A stretch of 64,000 bases of DNA from Phytoseiulus persimilis (taxonomy: Eukaryota; Arthropoda; Arachnida; Mesostigmata; Phytoseiidae). Every line of letters starts with the position of its first letter. Within the stretch, counting starts at the first letter, position 1. Both the position numbers and the translations under genes were made by a program. Under the pieces are notes generated by a model. It was not told the origin of the DNA, searched no databases, and saw only the letters and a program-made list of their open reading frames with translations. Of this stretch, positions 20,042 to 31,000 are shown in pieces. The stretch lies in contig CM075103.1 in the NCBI GenBank assembly GCA_037576195.1, positions 17,794,001 to 17,858,000 on the forward strand. The letters are read 5' to 3'.

Positions 20042-22496
20042 ATGCGTCTGTTATCTTCCTCGCTCCCCTTTGTCGCGTTGCTGTTTTCCATCGAACTGTG
20101 TTCTGTGAGGTCAGATAGCGAGCCAAAGATATGGGCTCTTCTCGTAGCCGGATCGAGCGGCTACTACAATTACCGTCATCAAGCCGATGTGTGCCATGCG
20201 TACCAAATTCTCCACAAGAACGGAGTTCCGGATGAGAGGATCGTCGTTATGATGTACGACGACATCGCCAACAGGTGAGGAACGCCATCATTGAGGATTC
20301 TGTTGGAGGCTCTGTATATTGCTTGGGGCTGGGAAACTTTGGGATCCCCATCGATAGCCAGCCGATTTTTGATTTCGCTGGCGGTCGATTCCTGGAGTTC
20401 TCTTCGAATGTTGGGACATTCAGGCGGATTCCCAGTATTTCGATTGTCAGATGGAACTTCTCGTGGGCTATCGCGGGACTCTTCCAAAGATCCGGGCTGA
20501 TTTGTTTGTGAGCTCACCTGGGGGAAATAATTCCGCGGATCCGAGCTGTTTGGCTAAATTGCGGGAGCTCCGGGCTCGACGCTTGTTGCTTCTCGTTCAT
20601 GTAGGAGCCTCCTTCGGACTCTGAAGTTGGCTAGGAGAATTTTGTTCCTTGATGAATTTTCTTTGAAGAAGAAAGGAGGGAATGGAGCCAATAAACGCCT
20701 CCAACTGACATGAATGCATCAATCGCTCGTTCCCCAGCTCCGACAACCCGACGAAAGGAATTCTTATCAACCACCCCGACGGATCAGACGTCTATCACGG
20801 AGTGCCTAAGGATTATACTGGAGATGATGTGACGCCGAAGAACTTCTTCAGTGTTCTGAAGGGAGACAAGAATGCTGTCAAGGGTATTGGCTCCGGGAAG
20901 GTACGTGCTCCGATGAAGAAGCCGGTGCCGAGCTAGCACTCGGCCCTCTTTTCGCGGCCGATCTCATGATCCCATGATGACGAACTGAAAGATCTCAAGC
21001 TGAATCTCTCTTGCCACGAATCAGGTAATTGACTCGAGCCCCGAAGACCACGTCTTCGTCTACTTCGCTGATCACGGAGCGACAGGCCTCGTGGCTTTCC
21101 CCAGCGACTACCTCTACTCAACGGGTACGATTGGAGTGATAAATCATTCTGACCGACAGGCGACAGGCCGAGTTCCGGAGTTCCGAGGAAGAGACTCACG
21201 AAACGTTCCTTCCGTAGATTTGGTCGAGACTCTTGTCGACATGAACAAGAACAAACGCTTCGCCAAACTCGTTTTCTACATGGAAGCTTGTGAGAGCGGC
21301 TCAATGTTCTCCGGTCTGTTGCCCGAAGATATCAATGTATTCGCCACCACCGCTTCCTCGCCCGACGAGAGCTCGTATGCATGCTACTTCGACGATCTGC
21401 GCCAAACCTATCTCGGAGATGTTTACTCGGTCAAGTGGATGGAGGTGGGTTCTGCTCCAGACTGCGTTCGGCTCCTGCACTCGCTTCTCGCTTCAGATGA
21501 ACCGGATATAGGCTCGGGCAGAGTTGCGCTCCGAATGATTGAGCTGACAACACGATTCCATCTTTGTAGGATTCCGATATCGAGAACCTGAGTCAGGAAA
21601 CTCTTCAAAAGCAGTATGCAATCGTCAAAACGGAAACCACGACGTCAGCCGTTCACGAGTACGGCGACCTCACGATCGCGCCAGCGTTCCCTGTCTCGCA
21701 ATTCCAGGTTCGGTGGAAAAATCTTTCCCGCGTTATTTGAAATTCGAAATCGATCCCAGATATCCGTCCGTCGATGCTTCCGGTGGTAAACTCTTGAAAT
21801 GAGTACTCCGAGACTCCATCACTCCCTGTTATGATGACTCTGGGGAGGAGTACAGCGAGCGAACTCATAAATGAATTCATTTCTCTCAGGGCTCAAAGGG
21901 AAGTGCGGCTGAAAGACTTCCTCGAGCTCATCTCGATGTCACAAATGCGAGGGATGTCCCCGTCGCCATCTTGAGACGGAGAATCCAGAATACATTCGAT
22001 GAAGATACTCGCTCGGTTCTGCAGAAGGATCTCAATCAAATACTCCGCAATCGTATCTTCTTGAAGAACAAGGTATGTGCTCTGAATATTCCGTGAGTTA
22101 AACTGGCAGCGGAACTCAACCTCGCGGTGAGGACCCACTTTCGTCGGATCATGTCTTCCCCTGAGCCGGCGGATCTCGCGCTGCATTCTCGATATCACTG
22201 TCGCTTTCGATTCCGACGTCTGATAGAATTCACCCCCCTGTCAGGTCATCCAAATCGCCAAAGGTCTTGGATGCGTTGAAGCTCTTCACCGAAAATTGCC
22301 TCTCAACAACCACAAATGCTATCGTCAGGCTGTTGAAAAATTCCACAGCATCTGCTTCAACCTCCCATCCAATCCTTACTCACTGGGATTCCTGAGAACT
22401 TTCGCCAACTTATGTGAATCCGGAGTGAATGTCGGAGACATACTCAGCACAATGGACTCTGTCTGCATCCACCCGAAGATTGTCGGGATCGTCTAG
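20042..22496 (+). CDS. Legumain (asparaginyl endopeptidase), copy 2, seven exons
   Basis: Exons: 20042-20274, 20738-20900, 21025-21124, 21218-21444, 21570-21707, 21890-22072, 22245-22496. Exon lengths (233, 163, 100, 227, 138, 183, 252) equal those of copy 1 exactly, giving 431 residues; introns differ in sequence and some in length. The signal peptide, Asn43, Arg45, His46, His149 (Phe-Ala-Asp-His-Gly-Ala-Thr-Gly) and Cys190 (Met-Glu-Ala-Cys-Glu-Ser-Gly) are all kept, so both copies should be active proteases. Differences cluster in the signal peptide, residues 39-42 near the active-site Asn (Ser-Gly-Tyr-Tyr against Asn-Thr-Trp-Asp) and the C-terminal prodomain. These could alter activation or substrate choice. 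The gene converges on mRpS18C. Confidence 0.97.
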
Positions 22497-22534
22497 GCTA
22501 GGAAATGGGTTTCTTGTGCACACTTAGGGACAAA

Positions 22535-22540
22535 AATAAA
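22535..22540 (+). terminator. AATAAA poly(A) signal, legumain copy 2
   Basis: AATAAA starts 39 bases after the stop codon, the same spacing as in copy 1. Confidence 0.7.
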
Positions 22541-22849
22541 AATCCCATCAAGGGCCTAAAAAAGGAACCCTGCTTCTCCCCGTGCCGTCGCAGACAACAA
22601 CCATTCGACAATATTACACGATCTCGTCGCACCTTCAGAATGCTGGAAAGGATTTTGTCCACCACGAATCTCGGATTGAGGAGCGAGACGAGAGGATTGA
22701 GGTTCCTCCGGGGAGAATATTTGCCACCCGGATTTCGGACGGTTGCTCGGAGAAAAAGCTCGAGAACACCAGCGCCATGCAAGATGCTGACCGCTGGCGG
22801 CTCCATGGAGCAAGAGATTCGTCACGTACGGCAGAAGTCTAGAAACGGG

Positions 22850-22855
22850 TTTATT
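22850..22855 (-). terminator. AATAAA poly(A) signal, mRpS18C
   Basis: AATAAA on the minus strand lies only about 8 bases past the mRpS18C stop codon. With the legumain signal at 22,535 it shows two convergent transcription units whose 3' ends lie about 0.3 kb apart. Confidence 0.65.
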
Positions 22856-22862
22856 CTACTCA

Positions 22863-23790
22863 TCAATGAGGGTTAGGCCTCTGCGGATGCAACGGATCAA
22901 ACAGCTTCGGGTCTCTGATGAATCTCATATCCTTGTGATAGATGGGCACGAGTCCGGCGCTCTGCGCTATTCGCAACGCTCTCGCGACTTTCTGTTGTTG
23001 ATTTTCACATAAGCCCGTGATGTGTTTTCCATATAGCTGTCCCGTGTAATTAGAGACGAATTGGGATAAGAGCTGAACATTCTGGAATTGACAATGGGGA
23101 TGTCATGGATCTTGAGCTTCGAGTGCCTCGGGATTGATGGCAGCCGTTTCCGGTCTCAACCATACGGAAACATGCATCCGAAAGCAACTCGCCTTGTAGT
23201 TGACCTCAATTTTGTTCTGACACAGTATGCATTTCCGTTTGGTCTTCTCGAATGGATTCTGCATGTTCCAGAGCGGCTGCCGAAGATGCAAATATCGGTA
23301 AATCATTTGCATGGGAGAGAAGATGCTCGTTTGAGATTAATGAGGTCATTGTAAACTATGGCTTAAGATCATGGCGAATAATTCGGTCAAGAAAAGTTGC
23401 CCATAATTATCTGGGCGACACCTTGGGCACAGTACCTCATCTTCGTTCTTTTTTTCGGCTCCTTCCCCCGCAGGAGTCGACGAGGCTGGTGGTGCTAGTG
23501 GGAAGAAAAAGTTCTCATAATGAGAGCAGCTCCGGTTAAATGGAGGGATCGCGGGCTGACTTCAAGGCCGAAGCGTATGCGACAGCGAATTCTGACATCC
23601 AGCACGAGTTCTGGATACACGCCAGCTTTCGTTGGGGGGTTCTAGGAAGAGTGAACGGGGTTGACTGTTGCCTGGCATTGGAGCAAAAGCCCCCTCCCGC
23701 TGAATGACTCCACTCACCGGTTTCAGTAGAGTATGCTTGGAACCGGGCCCGGCTGAGAGACACGCTACGTAAGAAACCGCTCCCAAGCAT
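22863..23790 (-). CDS. mRpS18C: Mitochondrial ribosomal protein S18C (bS18m family), four exons
   Basis: Exons in transcript order: 23790-23718, 23494-23436, 23276-23193, 23081-22863; phases agree and give 144 residues (human MRPS18C has 142). The start Met-Leu-Gly-Ser-Gly-Phe-Leu-Arg-Ser-Val with later Arg and Ser residues and no acids looks like a mitochondrial import presequence. The body has Met-Gln-Asn-Pro-Phe-Glu-Lys, the Cys-Ile-Leu-Cys pair, Asn-Val-Gln-Leu-Leu-Ser-Gln-Phe-Val-Ser and Gly-Lys-His-Ile-Thr-Gly-Leu-Cys, which are hallmarks of mitochondrial S18C. The protein sits in the small mitoribosomal subunit. Intron 3 appears to use a GC donor (AAG then GCGAGT) with a normal CAG acceptor; no GT gives the conserved Tyr-Lys/Asn-Val-Gln join. 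The gene converges on legumain copy 2. Confidence 0.93.
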
Positions 23791-26680
23791 CGCGGTGGAT
23801 GTGTGCTGAAGTCAAGAATCAACGGATCCTTCTCACTCTCTGACTCGACTCTTTGATGAAGGAGTTTGTCCTTCTCGAGGTCTACCTGACGGGTGCGACG
23901 GAGATAATCTACGTGGTGCGCGAGAACAATTTCTGATCACAGGCATTGCTTATCAACACCCGATTCGTCTGCTACGAAACTCTGACGCGCGCTCACGATA
24001 GTCGCTGAAATCGGGATTCGGGGTTGTGTCCATGGGTGTCGGAGCAAAAATCCTCTTAGGGGGATCCCAATCGCGGGTGAAAGAGGACGATCACTCCACT
24101 AATAACCACAATTTATTCCAAGCCCTTGTTTCCTACTGAAAGGGTTGAAAACACTCATGGTATCCTTTCAAGCGTGCTCTGCATTCCACCACAAATGTGA
24201 TTCACCCCTTCCGGAGGAGGAGGATTCTTTGTTCGAATGAGAATGCCCACCAAGTTTGCAGATGAACATCCTCGGAAGGAAAGGAAGAAAAGCGGCGCTC
24301 GGGTGATTCTAGCGTAGGAGGACCCAGAGCGTGGAGGAATCGCCGAAAGAGTGGCGCGAATATCCGTTGGAATCCGTGTCGGATCAATAATTCTTGGTAA
24401 TGTTGTTGTGGACTCCCGAGACTCTTTCTGCTACGTTGAGCCTTGAACTCACGGGACCATCGCCGCCCCCAGTGCGATCCCGTCCCCATGCCCCTGACTC
24501 GTTTCTCCACAACACACTCGTTGAGTTTTCGCCGGGAGCCCTCGCCTCGTCATTGACTCTCATCGCGATCGACCCCCGCACGGAAGACGTGCGAAGTGTC
24601 GTGTGCGAGTGGAAGTGAGGATTACTTGAGGCACCAAGTTCTTCGGCTTCCACTACCCGTCAGGCACAACCTCAGGAAAACCTATATGATCGCAGTCTGA
24701 TGGTGGCCTTTATTGACCTTCTATCTCTTCAAGCACAGAAACCATGGCTCCAGATCACTCGGAGTCGGAGATGAAGAATCCAGCTAGCCAAGAACATTGA
24801 AAAATCCGAAGAAAATTATATGATTGGAGAATGAGAGCTGTTCCGAGGAAACCGTCCACGGACTTGGAATCTCCGACACCCATTCACCCCACCCTACATA
24901 GCAGCATTCTAGTAACAGCGCAACTTTTTTCGTCTGGCTGTGTTACCGGCCTCCTCGTGTTTCACCCAGCTGCGCCACGGAGGCGGCAAAAGCTGCACTC
25001 CAAATCCGTCTTTCCCAAAAGAAGAGTTAGCATTCGAGGACATCATGATCTTCTTACAACTTATTGTCATGCACTCCAGTGTTACTACGTAAGATATCGA
25101 TGTGAAGCATAACTTCCCCGCTGAAGACATAGCTCCTTCTACGATTCTCGAATACCTCTATCCGACGAGCTCGTGGGGTCCGCATTCGAATGCAGTTCGA
25201 GCTGGAGCCGATTTGGTCCTGGAAAGGATTCCAAGAGTTCGAGGCTACCAAGGTTTCGAACGACAAAAATTTGGGAGCGTGCTTTCGATACATAGTGAGG
25301 ACAAACTCTCAAGTTCATTGAACAATTCCAATGGATTTCGACAATGCATCTAGACATTCGGCTCGATTCGCTCTCTTCATATGATGGAAGTTCAAGGAAT
25401 CAGATCAGCTTCAACAATGATTCCACAACGGTCTTGTTGCATCTATAGATGGGGAAAACCTGGATCGCTTCTAATCCTATAGAATCGATTGATCTGATCT
25501 TTTGCCGCAAACTTTGAGGAAAACCTCGAGCTGAAACATCATGTGAATATGGTTCACCGGATCGAGTCAGCCACTGTCCGATCGTGGTCCAAGCATCCCT
25601 GATTCGGGACCGGGCCATGAGGTGACAGGAACGGTCATCCGTCCTCGCGCTGGCTTTATTCGAGTTCCAGACGAATCCGTCAGCCACTCACGCGTTCGAA
25701 CGTGATTTTTACGCATCTGACTCCTCGTTGGGCTGAAAAAATTGGATGAGCTACTTTGGTTGTTCGGAAACTTACGTTTCCGTTTCCATCGTGAACAGGT
25801 TGGAGTGTAAAGGAAACCAACACCAAACCGAATTGGAAGTATCGCTGTCGTACACGAAGGATTCACCAACTCGGGACGTCGGAACAATTTCGTAGACAAA
25901 ATCGACGTCCCAGAACATTCGCGACCCTGACGAATTCTCTCGTCTTATCTGACGGAATTCTGATTCTCTTGGGACACGCGAAGTCACACTAATGACTGAC
26001 CCCCTGCGAGGACTTGATCGTTCTCTGGCTGCTGTGAATGTTCCGATGCAGTCCCACCAAACGCGCTCTGCCATCATTCTCAGGGTCAGAGGAGCGAAAA
26101 TTGGAGGCTTCTCTCGGTTATTTTCGTTGGGAGGCACCTTCTTGTGTGATTTCACCTTGTTCGACGGTGGTCTTCAGCTCTCCAGTTCTGGAAGAAGCCG
26201 CGGAATGCTGCGAAACACAATACTCGAGTCTATTAAACACTGGAGGATGGAACGGAAAGTTGACTGATTCATTCTGATAGTCGAGTTCGCTGCATCCCGC
26301 GCGTGGGGGCTCGATTACGCCCATGATTTGATAATGATTCATCCTTAGTGTAGTAATTACATGACGTCGAACTGATTGAAGTATATAGGTTCAAGGTTGA
26401 GGAAACAAAGCCGTAATTTTCCATGCATTCAAATAGGTTGAAAATTTATTCGAGCGAAAGCTGATCACAGTCAGCACTCAAATGCGGATATCACACATAA
26501 ACGTAGCGATTCTGTCATGAGTTCAATTTCGAGCAATCGCGGAAAGCGGCGGCATGTTCGGGCCTCCTGCGACCCGAGAGGCGCCCATAGTATGCGACTC
26601 GCGATTCTCGTTCCTCTTCTCAGTAAGAAATTTGGTGAATATTTACATCTATGTCACAAGGAGGTCCCGTCATCCCTCAC
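23791..26680. other. Intergenic, with possible unrecognised exons near 25.4-25.95 kb (minus)
   Basis: No gene was identified with confidence. On the minus strand a stretch ending at about 25,783 reads as Phe-Trp-Asp-Val-Asp-Phe-Val-Tyr-Glu-Ile-Val and later Val-Trp-Cys-Trp-Phe-Pro-Leu, then meets a strong donor (AAAC then GTAAGT). Another minus-strand frame runs at 25,400-25,687. Together they could be part of an unknown gene. An AATAAA on the minus strand at 26,445-26,450 may serve the antiporter gene upstream of it. Confidence 0.3.
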
Positions 26681-28099
26681 TCAGGGGAACTCAGCATCTC
26701 CGCATCCGTAACGGATCCATTTCGTGGTCAGATACGTCAGAGCACGAGTCAACGGGAGGACGAAGAGGTAACTCATGAGTACGAACAGCTGCACGTCGTA
26801 GCATTCCTTGGCACAATCGTCGCACCCTCTCAAGTCGGATTTCAGCAGCAATGAAACGCTGAGCGCGATTTGCACGGTTCCTTTCGAGCAAAGCGATGAC
26901 GCGAGGATCAGACTCGAGGGCCAGCTGACTTTAAATACCCGGGAGACGGCTGATAGACCCACTAGTTTCACAAAGGACGGAAGTATGCTGCCTGCGAGCA
27001 TTCTCAGCCATATCTCCGAGATCAACGACAGCCTGAGGGTGTAGTAGCCAACGATACAATACGCGAACGTACTGTAGTACAAGTGTGAAGTGAACGCCCA
27101 GAACATCGACAGGATGGACGATGTCTCGTCGCTGAATCCTATGCTCCACCGCAAACAGAGACACCCGCCTATTGCGGCCAGAGCTGAGGCCACAGGGGCA
27201 TGAATGCCCAGATAGAACATCGAGAAACCCCCCGTGCAGAAGAGGAGCAAGGCCACGGTTTGAGGAGACGCGTCCTTGGGCACGACGAGCGACCCCACGA
27301 TGTACAACAGAACAGAGAAAACGACTGCGATCACAACGCCGATCAGCGCGCCAAGCACCGTAGCGTCCCAGGCGGCGCTCGTTACGGCCGACTTCGTTGA
27401 ATCGATTCCCAGTCCGTTCGCCACGGCGCAGAACGCACCGATCGTGATCAAAATCAGGGCTAGGGCAGTCGTCTTGAACGTCCTCAGCGTTCCTACCATC
27501 TCCACGGCGATTTTCTCAGCGCGGGTGCTTTGTGCTTCTGTTCCGTCTTTCAGGACGGCGTTCCTCGCAGCGCATGCCGAGCTCACATGATCGAACAAAG
27601 GCAACGCGACCTCGGGCGATGGGGCCGGGGCAATCGCTGCCATCAAAGTTGAGACAGGAGTCGAAAAGCCGAGGCCGCGCATGATATAGAACGTCCCCAG
27701 AACGTCGATCGTCAAGGCGAGGAGCGTCAGGGTCGTGGTGAACAGCTTGTTCGAGCGGAACAGGGTGACATCTGTGCCATACCCACTGCGCGAGGTGAGC
27801 AGGCCGACGTGCCATGCCCTGAACAAGGTCAGCAGGGCGGTATTGCTGAGCATTGTCGGGACACCCGTGTAGAACGCCGGAAGCGTGAGGGCGAACAGCG
27901 TGCTGGCCCAGTAGGCCGGCAACACAAATCGAAAGCGCAAGTGTATGACTAAGATCACGAACGAGCCCGACAGCCAGGCGACAAAACGCAAGTCCGCGAT
28001 CCAGTCTTGGACGAAAGGCACGAAGATCGCGAAAAAAATCAAGCTGGTCAAAACTAGCTCCTGGGCGGATTTGACAGCTTCCATCCCTACGACTCCCAT
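26681..28099 (-). CDS. NHA/SLC9B-like cation-proton antiporter, single exon, divergent
   Basis: The 472-residue frame starts at ATG (Met-Gly-Val-Val-Gly-Met-Glu-Ala-Val); a second Met at residue 6 is also possible. It has about 11-12 hydrophobic segments. Two spots recall the CPA2/NHA family. Ala-Ala-Ile-Ala-Pro-Ala-Pro-Ser-Pro-Glu-Val-Ala-Leu-Pro resembles the Ala-Val-Ser-Pro-Ala-Val-Val-Val-Pro loop. Leu-Cys-Ser-Lys-Gly-Thr-Val-Gln-Ile-Ala-Leu resembles Met-Pro-Lys-Ala-Thr-Val-Gln-Ala-Ala-Leu. Such proteins exchange Na+ or Li+ for protons across the plasma or an organelle membrane. In a rough alignment the Asp-Asp pair of the ion site is not present (Thr-Leu-Arg-Thr-Phe-Lys there), so transport may be altered. 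The gene has no introns. The family call is moderate. Confidence 0.7.
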   Translation of the reverse strand: MGVVGMEAVKSAQELVLTSLIFFAIFVPFVQDWIADLRFVAWLSGSFVILVIHLRFRFVLPAYWASTLFALTLPAFYTGVPTMLSNTALLTLFRAWHVGLLTSRSGYGTDVTLFRSNKLFTTTLTLLALTIDVLGTFYIMRGLGFSTPVSTLMAAIAPAPSPEVALPLFDHVSSACAARNAVLKDGTEAQSTRAEKIAVEMVGTLRTFKTTALALILITIGAFCAVANGLGIDSTKSAVTSAAWDATVLGALIGVVIAVVFSVLLYIVGSLVVPKDASPQTVALLLFCTGGFSMFYLGIHAPVASALAAIGGCLCLRWSIGFSDETSSILSMFWAFTSHLYYSTFAYCIVGYYTLRLSLISEIWLRMLAGSILPSFVKLVGLSAVSRVFKVSWPSSLILASSLCSKGTVQIALSVSLLLKSDLRGCDDCAKECYDVQLFVLMSYLFVLPLTRALTYLTTKWIRYGCGDAEFP

Positions 28100-31000
28100 G
28101 ATCTCGTGAGCGAGATATCGTTACGGATGGCAAAACATTGCGCGGTTTACGATCCACGGTGGCCAAAGCCGGTCACGGGAGCAATTACACAACTCTGAAT
28201 CTAAACCTGTAGGAGTTATTGTATGATTCGTGTATTTCAGCTGACTTGAGGCGAGCAGAAGAAGTTGTGATTTGGTTCTCTTCTCCAAGCAACATCGAAT
28301 CCGTGTCTACCCTGTCGACGGCCTGTCGGAACGCCGGGAGCGGGAGTTTTGGGGCGTTTTTCTGGAGAAGAACAGGACATGGTTTGAGAACGCGTGTGCT
28401 TTAGCGACTTTCGGGTGTTTCCCTGAGAGCGCTTGTTGAATGCTGAGGATGGATCACGGGACGTTCGGCTCTTTTCCGTAGGGTGAGTTGGTCCCCCGCG
28501 CGCCTCGTAGGGATGGTTTGGAATCAAAAGTTCAGCGGCGGATGAACGAATCGAAAAACATGAGCTGATATTGAGCCCTCGACAAAATCGGTTTCGTCCT
28601 AAAGGTGTCAAACTAAGAAGTTCAAACGATGTCAAAGGCCCCCGCGGGCGTCAATATTTTCCAAGAAACTTGTGAGCCTTGGGCACTCGAGAATTCTCGA
28701 ATCATGAGAGTCCGGACGGAGAGGAACTCACGTTTTTGAGGCTGTTTCCCAACACCAGGCATCGATCAGGGAAAGCGGATCCGGGAAGTTCTTGAGCCGG
28801 CTTCAAACTGAATGCAGAAAGGAGCTCAGTTCGGAAGGGCTGAGGCTCGGTCGCAACATAAGTCAAATCGTTCACACAACGCGAATCACGATCTCCAATC
28901 AAGCTGACATGGTTGCGCGAGGGCCAGATCTGCTTCGAATGTTTTACACTCCTTCTTGATCTCTCTTTCTTCACGATCTCCCCTTTCTCTCCACTCCATC
29001 GAGAAGGCGAACGGGAAACTCGCGACCTGTGAGGATTTGCAGAGTGAAAACTCTGCCTCTCACATTCCGGTCCGTCCTTCCACGCATTTGGGACCGGGAT
29101 ACAAAGTGGCATGTCTCCGAAATTTCCAAAATTGAGATCTCCGCGGACTTTACCATGAATGGCCCTTACCTCCCATTTTGCTTGTTGCTTTCCCCGCAGG
29201 GATCGAATTGTGTTTCTTGAGGTTCCGAGAAATCCAGCTCAACTATATGTGGACAGTTGGGCAACCGCATCGAACCGTTTTCCCCGTCACAGTTTCTCGA
29301 GAAAACTGCGAGAAATCGTGGCAGAAAAATTCTGGGAGTCATCCCGGTTGGATGTTCCAGATGTACGTGCAGGCCCCCGCTATGGACACCTCTCCTCCGA
29401 GCTTTCAGCGGGCCCGAGAAATCGGAGAGCCGGCTGAGAAATTTCAAACATATTGATAACTATCGACTTTGCCAGCAGGTATCAAACCTCCAACTCAAAA
29501 CTAGAATCCCACTCATATAGGCTATACGAGTCTCGACTCCAGCCTTTTTTCATTTCGGAACAAAATCTCAGAGAGTTTTTGTTGTTGGCTGTCAAGCTAT
29601 CGATTCCGATCATGACCTGATCAGTGACGAAACAGGTTCGTCCGCACAAAATTCATTCGATTCGGATAGCGATCTCCGATCGTTTCCCAGTTCTCGCTGC
29701 TTCCAGCTTTTTTTACGGAAGTCAGGCTTTGCACACCGCACGTCAGCGGCTTTGAGTTCCGGCTCGGTAACCCTAGTTGAGGGTAACTCACGTGTCTCTC
29801 GCTGTTGGCCGCCTCTCCGTGGAAACATTGGATCTGGGATTCCCTCTAGTTTGTTCCGTCTCAGTGCCTTCAGAGATGGAAATGGATTCGCAGGCAGCCA
29901 TCCTCGGAGGGATGCCGGTAGCACTATCTGAGTTTCCGCGTAAGCTGAAAGCTTTTCATCTCCTCTATCGAAATACGGGGCTCATCGGTAACGATCATCG
30001 GAGCAACAAGCCCCGCGGTTTTGTGATCAACAGCACCCAGGAACTGCAGGCCGATGATTCGCGGAGAGCGCATCAACGCTGTCCCTTCTCCACCTATTCT
30101 GTGAGGAATTCAGTGTACCCGAGCGATGAACAACATGATCCTCACTTCTGAAGATGAAGCACATCACAATTGACAATCGTGTGATGCTATCTCGAAAGAC
30201 GTTCGACAGGTCTGAGTCTTCCCATATGTCGATGACCCGGCTGCAGCTCCCTCAAGTTGAAGGCTTGTTGGTGTCGTGTCGGAGATCGCGATAGAACGAG
30301 TGGACCTCTCGCTCGAGAGCGTCGAGCGCGTTCGTTGCAAAGCACGCTCGGGGTCCCTTCACGTGAACTGCGGTTCTTGACAAAGCGCCAAAACCTACGG
30401 TATGGTGGACGCCGGAAAACCGGGTTGGGGCGTGATCACTGATTGGAGTTCCCTTCCAGTTCGCGCAGTACGGTTGTAACGAGCAGCATGTTTGCTACAG
30501 AGACAATGAAAAACTCATCTGGTACGGGGTTCGCGTCAACTTGGATAGGCGCGAAGTGTACACAAACAACGGCCGTCATCAAAAACTCCTCTCGAGCTTT
30601 CGGCCACGGAGGCGGCAGACAACCTTAATGCCGTGTGGCGCTCCTCCAAGGCCAAATATCTACGAGCGAAGGCTTTCGGGGTTCCCGGGATACCACCGTC
30701 TAATTTCCAAGAGCAGCGACTCGGAACAAACTTTCCCCACAACTAAACAAACTTCGTTCTCCCAGCTCGGGTTCAGCAGCTCCTCAGAGTTCGAACAGTG
30801 AACTGTTGGAAATCACTCCGGCGAGATACGGATCCTCGAGGCTACGGCAAGCTGGATGGCGGAGGAACGGCCTGGAGCTTCGCGATCGAGTCAGGGAATT
30901 GTGCCACTCATTTGAGACACGGCCCGGATACGGATACCCGGATAAACAGATCTCAGATACCCCTTGCAACGCACACGATTCACTCGACGGACGAAGAGGA

